The notes under the pieces were generated by a model. That model did not search any database. It was not told the DNA's origin and saw nothing but the letters and a program-made list of their open reading frames with translations. DNA of 64,000 nt from positions 1 through 64,000 of the forward strand of contig JAQUAD010000006.1 in assembly GCA_028687425.1 (NCBI GenBank), given 5' to 3'. Each line of letters opens with the position of its first letter. Within the stretch, counting starts at the first letter, position 1. Of the stretch, positions 41,386 to 50,647 are shown piece by piece. The position numbers were made by a program, and so were the translations under genes. Source of the stretch: Sideroxydans sp. Lineage in GTDB: Bacteria; Pseudomonadota; Gammaproteobacteria; Burkholderiales; Gallionellaceae.

Positions 41386-43110
41386 ATGATGGGCATGAAT
41401 CGACGCGAATTCTTACAGATACTGGCTATCGCCTCGGCGGGCGGCTTCGTACTGAACAGCAACGAGTCATACGCCGCCAGCGATGCCGCGCGCATGTACG
41501 ACCTGCCGCGCAAAGGCAATGTCAGCCTGCTGCACATCACCGACAGTCACGCACAGCTCAACCCTGTCTTCTTCCGCGAGCCGGAGATCAACCTCGGTAT
41601 CGGTGCGATGAGCGGCAAGCCGCCGCATCTGGTCGGCAATGCATTGCTCAAACATTTCGGCGTCAAACCCGGCACCGCACAGGCGCACGCCTACACCAGC
41701 CTCGACTACGTAGAAGCCGCACGTCACTACGGCAAGGTGGGCGGCTTCGCGCATCTCGCGACACTGGTCAAACAAGTGCGCGCTGCGCGTCCCGGTGCTT
41801 TGCTGCTGGACGGCGGAGACACCTGGCAGGGCACCGGTCAGGCTATGTGGACCAACGGTCAGGACATGGTCGATGCCTGTCTGCAACTCGGTGTGGATGT
41901 GATGACCATGCACTGGGAATGCACCTACGGCGCAGACCGCGTGAAAGAGATCGAAGATCAACTGCAAGGTAAGATGGACATTGTCGCGCACAACGTGCAG
42001 ACCACCGACTTCGGCGACCCCGTGTTCAAGCCCTACGTCATCAAGGAGATGAACGGCGTACCCGTCGCCATCATCGGCCAGGCCTTCCCCTACAGCACCA
42101 TCGCCAACCCGCGCTACTTCGTGCCGGATTGGTCCTACGGCATACAGGAAGACCATCTGCAGGAGATCATCAATGAAGCGCGCGGCAAGGGGGCACAAGT
42201 CGCCGTGCTGCTGTCGCACAACGGCATGGATGTCGACCTCAAGCTCGCCTCGCGCGTGACAGGCCTTGATGCCATCCTCGGCGGCCACACCCACGACGGC
42301 ATCCCCGCACCCATCCCGGTCAAGAACGCAGGCGGCGTCACGCTGGTGACCAATGCCGGCTCCAACGGCAAGTTCCTCGGCGTGCTCGATTTCGAAGTGA
42401 AGGGCGGCAAGGTCAAAGGCTTCCACTACAAACTGCTGCCGGTGTTCTCCAACCTGCTCGCAGCGGACAAAGACATGACTGCGCTGATCCAGAAACACCG
42501 CGCACCCTATGCCGCCAAGCTGGATGAAAAGTTGGCGATCACCGACGGCCTGCTCTATCGCCGCGGCAACTTCAACGGCAGCTTCGATCAGCTCATCCTC
42601 GACGCATTGATGAAAGAGAAGGACGCACCGATCGCCTTCTCCCCCGGCTTCCGCTGGGGCACCTCTCTGCTGCCCGGTGCCACCATCACCATGGAAGATG
42701 TGCTGAATCAAACCGCGATCACCTATCCCTACACCACCGTCACCGAGATGACCGGCACACAGATCAAGACCATCCTCGAAGACGTGGGCGACAACCTGTT
42801 CAACCCCGATCCCTACTACCAGCAGGGTGGCGACATGGTGCGCGTCGGCGGGCTGGAATATACGTGTGAGCCGAACGCCAAGATGGGCAGCCGCATCCAG
42901 GACATGCGCCTCAATGGCAAACCGCTGGAAGCCAGCCAGACCTACAAGGTCGCAGGCTGGGCGCCTGTGTCGGAAGCCGCAAGAGACCGAGGCGGCGAAC
43001 CCATCTGGGACCTCGTCGCGCGCTACCTGCGCAACGAGAAGGAAGTGAAAGTCACGCAGCCGAACGTGCCGAAGCTGAAGGGGGTAGCAGGTAATCCGGG
43101 GATAGTCTGA
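41386..43110 (+). CDS. soxB: Thiosulfohydrolase SoxB
   Basis: Tat-type leader NRREFLQILAIASAGG; LLHITDSHAQLNPVFFREPEINLG; LLLDGGDTWQGTGQAMWTNGQDMVD. Confidence 0.97.
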   Translation: MMGMNRREFLQILAIASAGGFVLNSNESYAASDAARMYDLPRKGNVSLLHITDSHAQLNPVFFREPEINLGIGAMSGKPPHLVGNALLKHFGVKPGTAQAHAYTSLDYVEAARHYGKVGGFAHLATLVKQVRAARPGALLLDGGDTWQGTGQAMWTNGQDMVDACLQLGVDVMTMHWECTYGADRVKEIEDQLQGKMDIVAHNVQTTDFGDPVFKPYVIKEMNGVPVAIIGQAFPYSTIANPRYFVPDWSYGIQEDHLQEIINEARGKGAQVAVLLSHNGMDVDLKLASRVTGLDAILGGHTHDGIPAPIPVKNAGGVTLVTNAGSNGKFLGVLDFEVKGGKVKGFHYKLLPVFSNLLAADKDMTALIQKHRAPYAAKLDEKLAITDGLLYRRGNFNGSFDQLILDALMKEKDAPIAFSPGFRWGTSLLPGATITMEDVLNQTAITYPYTTVTEMTGTQIKTILEDVGDNLFNPDPYYQQGGDMVRVGGLEYTCEPNAKMGSRIQDMRLNGKPLEASQTYKVAGWAPVSEAARDRGGEPIWDLVARYLRNEKEVKVTQPNVPKLKGVAGNPGIV

Positions 43111-43171
43111 CAGCGTCAGGCAGAGGCATCTATATTTCAACGATGAAGTTAAAAAGAAAGGGGAGAAGGAA

Positions 43172-43468
43172 ATGGAATCACAAGTGATCTTGGGTATAAA
43201 CATCGCAGCGATCGGTGTGATGCTGATCTGTATGTATCTGGTGTATTCGCTGCGCAGCAAAATACCCGGTGGCGTCGTGGGCAAGCAGTGGGGATTCTTG
43301 ACCATGCTGGTCACCCTGTTCACGGCGGGTTACTTCGTCACGCCTTTCTTCACCCATCTGCCGCCGAACATCATCAACATGATCGTTGCCCTGATCTTCC
43401 TGTTCGGTGCGGTCTATGTGCTGATCACCGTGCGGCTGATCTTCCGTGTCATCGAAGAGCTGGTCTAA
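43172..43468 (+). CDS. Small membrane protein downstream of sox cluster
   Basis: 98 aa with about three hydrophobic helices; good RBS. Confidence 0.6.
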   Translation: MESQVILGINIAAIGVMLICMYLVYSLRSKIPGGVVGKQWGFLTMLVTLFTAGYFVTPFFTHLPPNIINMIVALIFLFGAVYVLITVRLIFRVIEELV

Positions 43469-43474
43469 GTCCTC

Positions 43475-43951
43475 ATGGATAGCGCCGCTGTATTAGTCAA
43501 AACAGACAAGGGGACAGAAGAGCTGGCACGACGCAGCGATGCCGTGCCGCAAAAACTGCGTGCCATCCTCATCATGGTCGACGGCAAGACCAGTCGGGGC
43601 GACTTGCTCGATCGTTACGCTGGCTTGCCCGAATTCAACGAGCAGTTGGTATGGCTGCTAGACAACGGATATGTCGAGGTTGTGGGCAGTTCGGCGGGTG
43701 TGACTGCCCATGCAGCTGCTGATCATGCTGCGTTCAAGCCTGCATCAACAGGTCGGGCTGGGCTCATTGAACTGGCTCGCCACTTGCTTGGTGCGCACGG
43801 GAGCAAAGTCATTGAGCGCCTGCAGGATACAGAAGATGTGAAAGAAGCACTGACGCAGACGCTGGAGCGTTGCTGCAAGCTGATCCGGCTGTCCATAGAT
43901 GAAAGCAAAGCAGAGCAATTCCGTACGCAGGGCTTGAGGCTGCTGGCCTAG
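43475..43951 (+). CDS. Hypothetical cytosolic protein downstream of sox cluster
   Basis: ATG 6 bp after preceding stop; LVKTDKGTEELARRSDAVPQKLRAILIMVDGKTSRGDLL. Confidence 0.6.
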   Translation: MDSAAVLVKTDKGTEELARRSDAVPQKLRAILIMVDGKTSRGDLLDRYAGLPEFNEQLVWLLDNGYVEVVGSSAGVTAHAAADHAAFKPASTGRAGLIELARHLLGAHGSKVIERLQDTEDVKEALTQTLERCCKLIRLSIDESKAEQFRTQGLRLLA

Positions 43952-43994
43952 TAGATCGCTCTCATCAATGTCGCATGCAATGAAAGGAAGCAAA

Positions 43995-44489
43995 ATGAAA
44001 ACACTGCAAGCCCTGTTCGCCATCCTGCTGCTGGCCGCCGCACAACTCGCGGACGCAGACGGACTCAGCTACACCAACGTCCAGCTGCAGATCGCCAGCG
44101 TCCAGGTGCAGGACGACATCAGCTTCGACGACGCCGTGGAATCGCTCAAGCTGCGCGCCAACCAGCACAACCTCAAATTCGTCGGCGTCAACAAACTCTA
44201 CAAAGAGATCGAATCCCTCACCGGCAAGCCCGCCAAGCGAATGGAGATCTTCAATTTCTGCGACGGCCTCACCGCCAACAAACTGCTCGCTGCCGACCAC
44301 ATGATGATCGCCTTCATGCCCTGCCGCATCGCCATCATCGAAGACAAGACCGGCAAGCGCTGGGTCATCTCCATGATGATGGACCTGAAGATGATCCAGG
44401 CCATGCCGGAAGACACACGCAAGAGCGCCGAGAAAGTGATGGCCGCCATGAAGGATATGATGGTGGCGGCGAGTACGGGGGATTTGTGA
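43995..44489 (+). CDS. DUF302-like exported protein
   Basis: Signal peptide; DDISFDDAVESLKLRANQHNLKFVGVNKLYKEIESLTGKPAKRMEIFNFCDG. Confidence 0.75.
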   Translation: MKTLQALFAILLLAAAQLADADGLSYTNVQLQIASVQVQDDISFDDAVESLKLRANQHNLKFVGVNKLYKEIESLTGKPAKRMEIFNFCDGLTANKLLAADHMMIAFMPCRIAIIEDKTGKRWVISMMMDLKMIQAMPEDTRKSAEKVMAAMKDMMVAASTGDL

Positions 44490-44496
44490 TTTTGAT

Positions 44497-44567
44497 GTAG
44501 GGCGGGTTAGTAACCCGCCGGATGTTTTGCATTCGGCGCATTATGCCTTGCGGCTAATGCGCCCTAC
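44497..44567. repeat. 71-bp palindromic intergenic element with GTAGGGCG/CGCCCTAC ends
   Basis: GTAGGGCGGGTTAGTAACCCGCC...GGCGCATTATGCCTTGCGGCTAATGCGCCCTAC; two internal hairpins. Confidence 0.8.
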
Positions 44568-44585
44568 GCAGGCTTTATGAGGGGG

Positions 44586-45083
44586 TTAAGAGTCTTCATC
44601 TTCTTCATCGATTTCTGATGACACAATTAAGGAATTGCCAGCCAAGGCGGAGAAGGAATTAATAATGTACGCAGCTTCAGTTATTACTCTTGTAGCAGTA
44701 CTTTTTGCTTTGAACTGGCCTCGATGAACAACATTGTTGCGTTCGTCATTAATATCTTCAGAACGTTTTTTAATATTCCTCAGTTCTTGTTCTTTTTCGG
44801 TTCCTTTGAATATTGGCAAAAGAAGCCGATCCACTTTTCCCATTAGGCCATTCGCCCACATCATTAGGTTTTCTACAAAATTCTCTGGGAGCTGACGGTT
44901 TTCCTGAAACTCTGCTTTTATGAGTAGGTTCGATGCTAGCTCTATGGTTGTCGCGGCTCGAATTACGACTGTAGAGTATTCCCCCCTTCGGAATAGGCCC
45001 AGTGTCTTTGCCCAATTCGAGGTTATCTTTTCTTCCAGTGATCTATCGCTATACGGTTTCCTCGGTCTCTTCGAAGTGGTCAT
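44586..45083 (-). CDS. Hypothetical protein, possible HEPN domain
   Basis: Helical protein with DERNNVVHRGQF (R-x4-H) and YSTVVIRAATTIELASNLLIKAEF; AT-rich locus. Confidence 0.55.
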   Translation of the reverse strand: MTTSKRPRKPYSDRSLEEKITSNWAKTLGLFRRGEYSTVVIRAATTIELASNLLIKAEFQENRQLPENFVENLMMWANGLMGKVDRLLLPIFKGTEKEQELRNIKKRSEDINDERNNVVHRGQFKAKSTATRVITEAAYIINSFSALAGNSLIVSSEIDEEDEDS

Positions 45084-45201
45084 ATTATTTACCCCTAACA
45101 ATTACTAAAATTTACCCGCCAGACCAAACTGGCAATGATATGCGGGCAGATGATAGCCGTCGGTTGGCTGATAACGTCTATTAAGATGATTGAGTGAAGG
45201 T

Positions 45202-46107
45202 CTACTCCCACTCTAACACCGGAAACACCCGCGCAACATTCCGTCGGTTGGTGCTATCAAACAGCACCCATTTCCCCTTCTCCGATTGCGCCGCCGTGTC
45301 GATGGTTTGCTCCATGCTGTCGCCGCGTTTGATCGCGGCGCGCACGTCACTTAGCAATACCGTCAGGTAACGCTTCTCATCATCCAGTGCGACATCGCCT
45401 TTCGTCGTGACCGGGCCGTGGCCGGGCACGATGCGGGGGGATTTTTCTGCGCGTAGTTGTTCGATGACGTTGAGCCAAGATGCGATGTCGCCATCGACTG
45501 ACGGCGTGCGTTCGATGAACAGCAGGTCGCCGGTCCACAGTATCTTGCTGGCGCTGTCTTGCACGCTGAGGTCGGAAGGGCTGTGCGCGATGGGGTGGGC
45601 GGTGAGGTGCAGGGTGCGGTCGCCGAGGTCGAGGTCGTGGGTGGTCTCAACAGACAGATCGGGCGGGATGAGTTCTGTGCCTTTTGCATCTGCGTCTATC
45701 CATACGTTCTGGTTGCGCAGATAAGCTTCCTTGCGCAGCGCCATCTCGTTCGCCAGTTTGCTGTGGCCGACGAAGGTGGGCTTGTCCTGTTTGAAGGCGG
45801 CGCTGCCCATGGCGTGGTCGGGGTGCACGTGGGTCTGGATCACATACAGGATGGGTAGCTGGGTGACCTTGCGAATCTCTTTACGCAGTTTTGCGCCAAC
45901 GGATGGCGAGCCGCCGGTGTCGATCACGGCCACGCCTTTACTGCCGACGATGAAGCTGAGATTGCAGATGTCGCCGCCGTAATGTTCGGCGAGGTCTTTG
46001 TGTTCGCCGTGGTGTACGTACACGCCGGGGGCGATGTTCTCGATGTTGAAAGGTGATGCGAACGCGAGGGCGGGGAGGAGGGTGAGCAAACCTAGCAACG
46101 TTTTCAT
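45202..46107 (-). CDS. Exported MBL-fold hydrolase (SoxH / quinoprotein-relay zinc metallohydrolase-like)
   Basis: Signal peptide MKTLLGLLTLLPALAFASPF; TQTHVHPDHAMGSAAF-like motif (VIQTHVHPDHAMG); VPGHGPVTTKGD. Confidence 0.8.
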   Translation of the reverse strand: MKTLLGLLTLLPALAFASPFNIENIAPGVYVHHGEHKDLAEHYGGDICNLSFIVGSKGVAVIDTGGSPSVGAKLRKEIRKVTQLPILYVIQTHVHPDHAMGSAAFKQDKPTFVGHSKLANEMALRKEAYLRNQNVWIDADAKGTELIPPDLSVETTHDLDLGDRTLHLTAHPIAHSPSDLSVQDSASKILWTGDLLFIERTPSVDGDIASWLNVIEQLRAEKSPRIVPGHGPVTTKGDVALDDEKRYLTVLLSDVRAAIKRGDSMEQTIDTAAQSEKGKWVLFDSTNRRNVARVFPVLEWE

Positions 46108-46146
46108 ATGCGCCTTTCTGTGAAAGAGGAACATCGAATTCATTTT

Positions 46147-46210
46147 CCGTTCGCATTGAGCTTGTCGAAATGTGAACGGGGTTGTGCTTCGACAAGCTCA
46201 GCACGAACGG
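46147..46210. repeat. REP-like palindrome (CCGTTCGyryTGAGCTTGTCGAA)
   Basis: CCGTTCGCATTGAGCTTGTCGAA...TTCGACAAGCTCAGCACGAACGG, 23-bp arms with 3 mismatches. Confidence 0.85.
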
Positions 46211-46218
46211 TTTTTAGT

Positions 46219-47604
46219 TTAAGTGCGACGCTCCAATTGATGCGTGCAATCCAGCGCGGCCAGCTTATAACACTCGGCCAGCGTCGGGTAGTTGAACACG
46301 TTGCTGATCAGGTCGCGCACGCTGCCGTTGAGGTTCATCACCAGTTGGCCGATGTGCACCAGTTCGCTGGCTTGTTCGCCCACGATGTGTACGCCCAGCA
46401 GTTTCTCGGTGTCGGCATCCACCACCAGTTTCAGCAGGCCGTGCATGTCGCCGTTGATCTGGCCGCGCGCGCTGTCCTTGAAGTAGGCGCGGCCGACCAC
46501 GTAAGGGGCATTGGTTTGCTGCACTTCCTTCTCGGTCTTGCCGACGTAGGAGATCTCGGGGATGGTGTACACCGCCATCGGCAGGTTCTCGGCGGACTGT
46601 TGCTGCCCGCCGCCGAAAGCGTGCTGCACCGCCTGACGGCCTTGCTCCATGCCGGTAGAGGCGAGGGCGGGGCGGCCGATCAGGTCGCCCACAGCGTAGA
46701 TGTGCGGCACGCTGGTCTGGAACTGTGCGTTGACGGTGACCCAGCCTTCGTCGAGTTCGATCCCGGCATTCGCAACTTGCAGGCCCGCGCTGTTCGGTTC
46801 GCGGCCCTGCGCGAACAGCACCGCGTCGGTGCGGAATTCCTTGCCGCTCTCCAGACGTGTCAGCACGCCGTTGTCTTCGCGCTTGATCTCGGCCACGCGT
46901 TCCTGCATGTGGAAGTCGACGCCCATGGACAGGAAGCTGTCGGACAACACACCGACCACGTCTTCGCTCAGGTAGGTGAGCAATTGCTTGTGGCTGTCCA
47001 CCACCGATACGTGCACGCCGAGCGCGGCGAAGATGGATACGAATTCACAGGCGATCACCCCGCCGCCGACCACCAGCAGGCTGTCGGGCAGGTGGCGCAG
47101 GTTGAGGATGGAGGTGGAGTCCAGCACCGTGCGTTTGTCGAACGGGATGTTGGCCGGGCGGCGCGGACGCGAACCTGCAGCGAGCAGGATGAACTGCGCT
47201 GTGATCTTGCGCGCGTTGCCGGAAGCATCGGTGACTTGCAGCGTGTGTTCGTCGATGAACGATGCTTCGCCGGGGATGAGCGCCACGCCGTGTTTCAGCA
47301 GGCGTTGCAGGATGACCGATTCCTGTTGCGCGATCACGCCTTCCTTGCGGCGCACCGCATCGGCCAGCAGGCCGTGGCGGTTGCGGCTGTCCGTGGTGAG
47401 CGGGGAACGCATGCCGCCGGAACGCGACAACAGATACGCCACTTCGCGCATCGCCTTGCTGGGGATGGTGCCGGTTTGTAAGCCCGCACCGCCGATCTTC
47501 GGTTTACGCTCGATGATCGCCGCGCGCTTGCCCATGCGGGCCGCTTGCCAGGCTGCGTGTTGACCGGCGGGGCCGGAGCCGACGATGAGTATGTCGTAAT
47601 CCAT
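46219..47604 (-). CDS. sthA: Si-specific NAD(P)+ transhydrogenase (soluble pyridine nucleotide transhydrogenase)
   Basis: DYDILIVGSGPAGQHAAWQAARMGKRAAIIERKPKIGGAGLQTGTIPSKAMREVAYLLS. Confidence 0.9.
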   Translation of the reverse strand: MDYDILIVGSGPAGQHAAWQAARMGKRAAIIERKPKIGGAGLQTGTIPSKAMREVAYLLSRSGGMRSPLTTDSRNRHGLLADAVRRKEGVIAQQESVILQRLLKHGVALIPGEASFIDEHTLQVTDASGNARKITAQFILLAAGSRPRRPANIPFDKRTVLDSTSILNLRHLPDSLLVVGGGVIACEFVSIFAALGVHVSVVDSHKQLLTYLSEDVVGVLSDSFLSMGVDFHMQERVAEIKREDNGVLTRLESGKEFRTDAVLFAQGREPNSAGLQVANAGIELDEGWVTVNAQFQTSVPHIYAVGDLIGRPALASTGMEQGRQAVQHAFGGGQQQSAENLPMAVYTIPEISYVGKTEKEVQQTNAPYVVGRAYFKDSARGQINGDMHGLLKLVVDADTEKLLGVHIVGEQASELVHIGQLVMNLNGSVRDLISNVFNYPTLAECYKLAALDCTHQLERRT

Positions 47605-47628
47605 CTTTTCGACTCCTTGGCTGGGTGA

Positions 47629-49695
47629 TTACTTGATGCGCATGCCCGGCTGTGCGCCGTCATCCGGTGACAGGATGAACAGGCCGGGTTCGCTGCCGGA
47701 AGCGGCCAGCACCATGCCCTCGGACATCCCGAACTTCATCTTGCGCGGGGCGAGGTTGGCGACCATCACAGTCATGCGGCCTTTCAGCTTCTCGGGATCG
47801 TAGGCGGACTTGATGCCTGCGAACACGTTGCGCGGTTTTTCTTCGCCGATATCCAGCGTCAGCTGGATCAGCTTGTCCGCACCTTCCACGTGCTGCGCAT
47901 CCACGATGCGTGCCACGCGCAGGTCGATCTTCACGAAGTCGTCGATGGCGATGGTCTCGGCGATCGGCTCGATGGCTTTCTGTTGATGTTCGGCGTGGCG
48001 TTGCTCGGAATGTGATTCGGTCATGTTCTTCAGACTTTCCTGGTTGGCGGCGACCATCGCTTCGATCAGTTTGGGATCGAGGCGGGTCGCCAGATGTTGA
48101 TAGGTGTTGATACTGTGGCCGGCGGGCAGCGGCTGCCATGCACCACTCCATGTCAGCGGCGCGATGTTGAGGAAGCTTTCCACCTGTGCAGCGAGTTGCG
48201 GCAGCACGGGCTTCAGGTACAGCGTGAGGTCACGGAACAGGGTCAGGGCGGTGGAGCAGACTTCGTGCAACTCGGCTTCCTTGCCTTCCTGTTTGGCCAT
48301 CGCCCAAGGCGCTTTCTCTGCGATGTACTGATTCGCCAGGTCGGCCAGGCGCATGATCTCGCGCAGCGCACGGGCGAAGTCGCGCTCCTCGAAGCAGCGT
48401 GCGATCTCGTTGCTATCGAACGCGGCCTTGAACTCTGCACTGGCAGCGGCATCGCAGCTGCCCAGCTTGCCGTCGAAGCGCTTGCTGATGAAGCCCGCGC
48501 AGCGGCTGGCGATATTGATGAACTTGCCGATCAGGTCGCTGTTCACCTTGGCCACGAAGTCTTCGAGGTTGAGGTCGATGTCTTCCATGGTGCCGTTCAA
48601 CTTGGCAGCGTAGTAGTAGCGCAGGTATTCGGTGTTCTTGATGTGGTCCACATAGCTGCGCGCAGTGATGAAGGTGCCGCGCGACTTGCTCATCTTCTCG
48701 CCGTTCACGGTGAGGAAGCCGTGCGCGAACAACTTGGTCGGTGTGCGGTAACCGGCGTGCTGCAACATCGCGGGCCAGAACAGTGCGTGGAAATACAGGA
48801 TGTCCTTGCCGATGAAGTGGTACAGCTCGGCGTCCGAACCCTGCTTCCAGTAGGCGTCGAAGTCTATGCCTTTCTTGTCGCACAGCTGTTTGAAGCTGCC
48901 CATGTAACCCACGGGTGCATCCAGCCACACATAGAAATACTTGCCCGGTGCATCGGGGATCTCGAAACCGAAATAGGGGGCATCGCGCGAGATGTCCCAG
49001 TCGGAGAGTTTGTTCTCGCCTTCTGCGCCCAGCCATTCCTGCATCTTGTTCGCGGCTTCGTTCTGCAGCGCGCCGCCGCGCGTCCACTGGCGCAGGAACT
49101 GCTGGCAGGTGTCAGCGGAGAGCTTGAAGAAGTAATGATCGGAGTTGCGCAGTTCGGGTTTGGCACCGGATACGGCGGAGAATGGTTCGATCAGGTCGGT
49201 GGGCGCATAGGCTGCGCCGCACACCTCGCAGTTGTCACCGTACTGGTCCTTGGCGTGGCACTTGGGGCACTCGCCCTTGATGAAGCGGTCCGGCAGGAAC
49301 ATGTTCTTCACCGGGTCGAAATACTGCTCGATGGAGCGCACATCGATCAGGTCGTTGGCCTTGAGGGTCTTGTAGATGCCTTGGGCGAACGCCTTGTTCT
49401 CGTCCGAATTGGTCGAGCCGTAGTTGTCGAAATTGACGTGGAAGGCGGAGAAGTCGTCGAAATGCTCCTGCCACACACGGGCGATCAGTTGTTCCGGAGT
49501 GACGCCTTCCTTTTCTGCACGCAGCATGATGGGCGTGCCGTGGGTGTCGTCGGCGCAGACGTAATGGCATTCATGGCTGCGCATCTTCTGGAAACGCACC
49601 CAGATGTCGGTCTGGATGTATTCAACGAGGTGGCCGAGGTGGATGCTGCCATTGGCGTAGGGCAGCGCGGAAGTCACTAAAATTTTGCGGGTCAT
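47629..49695 (-). CDS. metG: Methionine--tRNA ligase
   Basis: [66 protein letters not shown]-terminal tRNA-binding domain. Confidence 0.97.
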   Translation of the reverse strand: MTRKILVTSALPYANGSIHLGHLVEYIQTDIWVRFQKMRSHECHYVCADDTHGTPIMLRAEKEGVTPEQLIARVWQEHFDDFSAFHVNFDNYGSTNSDENKAFAQGIYKTLKANDLIDVRSIEQYFDPVKNMFLPDRFIKGECPKCHAKDQYGDNCEVCGAAYAPTDLIEPFSAVSGAKPELRNSDHYFFKLSADTCQQFLRQWTRGGALQNEAANKMQEWLGAEGENKLSDWDISRDAPYFGFEIPDAPGKYFYVWLDAPVGYMGSFKQLCDKKGIDFDAYWKQGSDAELYHFIGKDILYFHALFWPAMLQHAGYRTPTKLFAHGFLTVNGEKMSKSRGTFITARSYVDHIKNTEYLRYYYAAKLNGTMEDIDLNLEDFVAKVNSDLIGKFINIASRCAGFISKRFDGKLGSCDAAASAEFKAAFDSNEIARCFEERDFARALREIMRLADLANQYIAEKAPWAMAKQEGKEAELHEVCSTALTLFRDLTLYLKPVLPQLAAQVESFLNIAPLTWSGAWQPLPAGHSINTYQHLATRLDPKLIEAMVAANQESLKNMTESHSEQRHAEHQQKAIEPIAETIAIDDFVKIDLRVARIVDAQHVEGADKLIQLTLDIGEEKPRNVFAGIKSAYDPEKLKGRMTVMVANLAPRKMKFGMSEGMVLAASGSEPGLFILSPDDGAQPGMRIK

Positions 49696-49792
49696 ACGGG
49701 ATTCCTTGAGTAAGGCGCGATTGTAGCAAAAGCCACGCACTGCCGAGGAATTAGGTAAAATCGCGCCCGCTTCAACCTATCAAGGAAACGAG

Positions 49793-50359
49793 ATGAGCAT
49801 CAAGTCAGACAAGTGGATACGTCGCATGGCCGAGCAGCACGGCATGATCGATCCGTTCGAGCCTAACCAGGTGAAGGAAGTGAACGGCCAGAAGATCGTG
49901 TCCTATGGCACTTCCAGCTACGGTTACGATATCCGCTGCTCGCGTGAATTCAAGCTGTTCACCAACATCAACAGCACCATCGTCGATCCCAAGAACTTCG
50001 ACCCGAATTCCTTCGTGAGCGTCGAGGCTGACTATTGCGTCATCCCGCCCAACTCCTTCGCTCTGGCCCGCACTGTGGAATATTTCCGCATCCCGCGCAA
50101 TGTGCTGACCGTCTGCCTGGGAAAATCCACCTATGCCCGTTGCGGCATCATCGTCAACGTCACCCCGTTCGAACCCGAGTGGGAAGGCTATGTGACGCTG
50201 GAGTTCTCCAACACCACGCCGCTCCCCGCCAAGATCTACGCCAACGAAGGCGTGGCGCAGGTGTTGTTCTTCGAGAGCGACGAAGTGTGCGAGACCTCCT
50301 ATAAAGACCGTGGCGGCAAGTACCAAGGCCAGGTCGGCGTGACCCTGCCCAAGACCTGA
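49793..50359 (+). CDS. dcd: dCTP deaminase
   Basis: [24 protein letters not shown]...[30 protein letters not shown]. Confidence 0.96.
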   Translation: MSIKSDKWIRRMAEQHGMIDPFEPNQVKEVNGQKIVSYGTSSYGYDIRCSREFKLFTNINSTIVDPKNFDPNSFVSVEADYCVIPPNSFALARTVEYFRIPRNVLTVCLGKSTYARCGIIVNVTPFEPEWEGYVTLEFSNTTPLPAKIYANEGVAQVLFFESDEVCETSYKDRGGKYQGQVGVTLPKT

Positions 50360-50580
50360 TGGACAAGATCAAGGACATCGTCTGGCGCTCACCCGAAGGC
50401 GAGGTGGTGGCCTGTTACGAGAAGAACAAAGTCATGCAGGAGAACCTGGCCGAGATCGGTCAGATCTGCCGCGACGCACTGGAAGACGCCGTGCTCATGG
50501 GCTGCGACGAACAGCAGTTCCGTGAGGTGCTGGCTGATCTGGTCGCCACCCTCGCCAGTCCGTATCCGGCTGGCAAATAA
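50359..50580 (+). CDS. Small conserved hypothetical protein
   Basis: 73 aa, start overlaps dcd stop. Confidence 0.6.
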   Translation: MDKIKDIVWRSPEGEVVACYEKNKVMQENLAEIGQICRDALEDAVLMGCDEQQFREVLADLVATLASPYPAGK

Positions 50581-50647
50581 GTCCCTTTCATTCACCGCTC
50601 AATCTGCGACAATCCGCGCAAAATTCATTCCCCTTGGGAGATAGCTA

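Noticed and set aside
41467-43323. 618-aa ORF antisense to soxB
   Set aside because: His/Asp/Gln-rich composition typical of reverse-frame translation of a GC-rich gene; fully overlaps strongly supported soxB.
46108-47481. 457-aa ORF antisense to sthA
   Set aside because: Begins through the REP-like repeat and mirrors sthA; composition is artefactual.
48094-49680. 528-aa ORF antisense to metG
   Set aside because: Shadow ORF; no recognisable domain, opposite to conserved metG.
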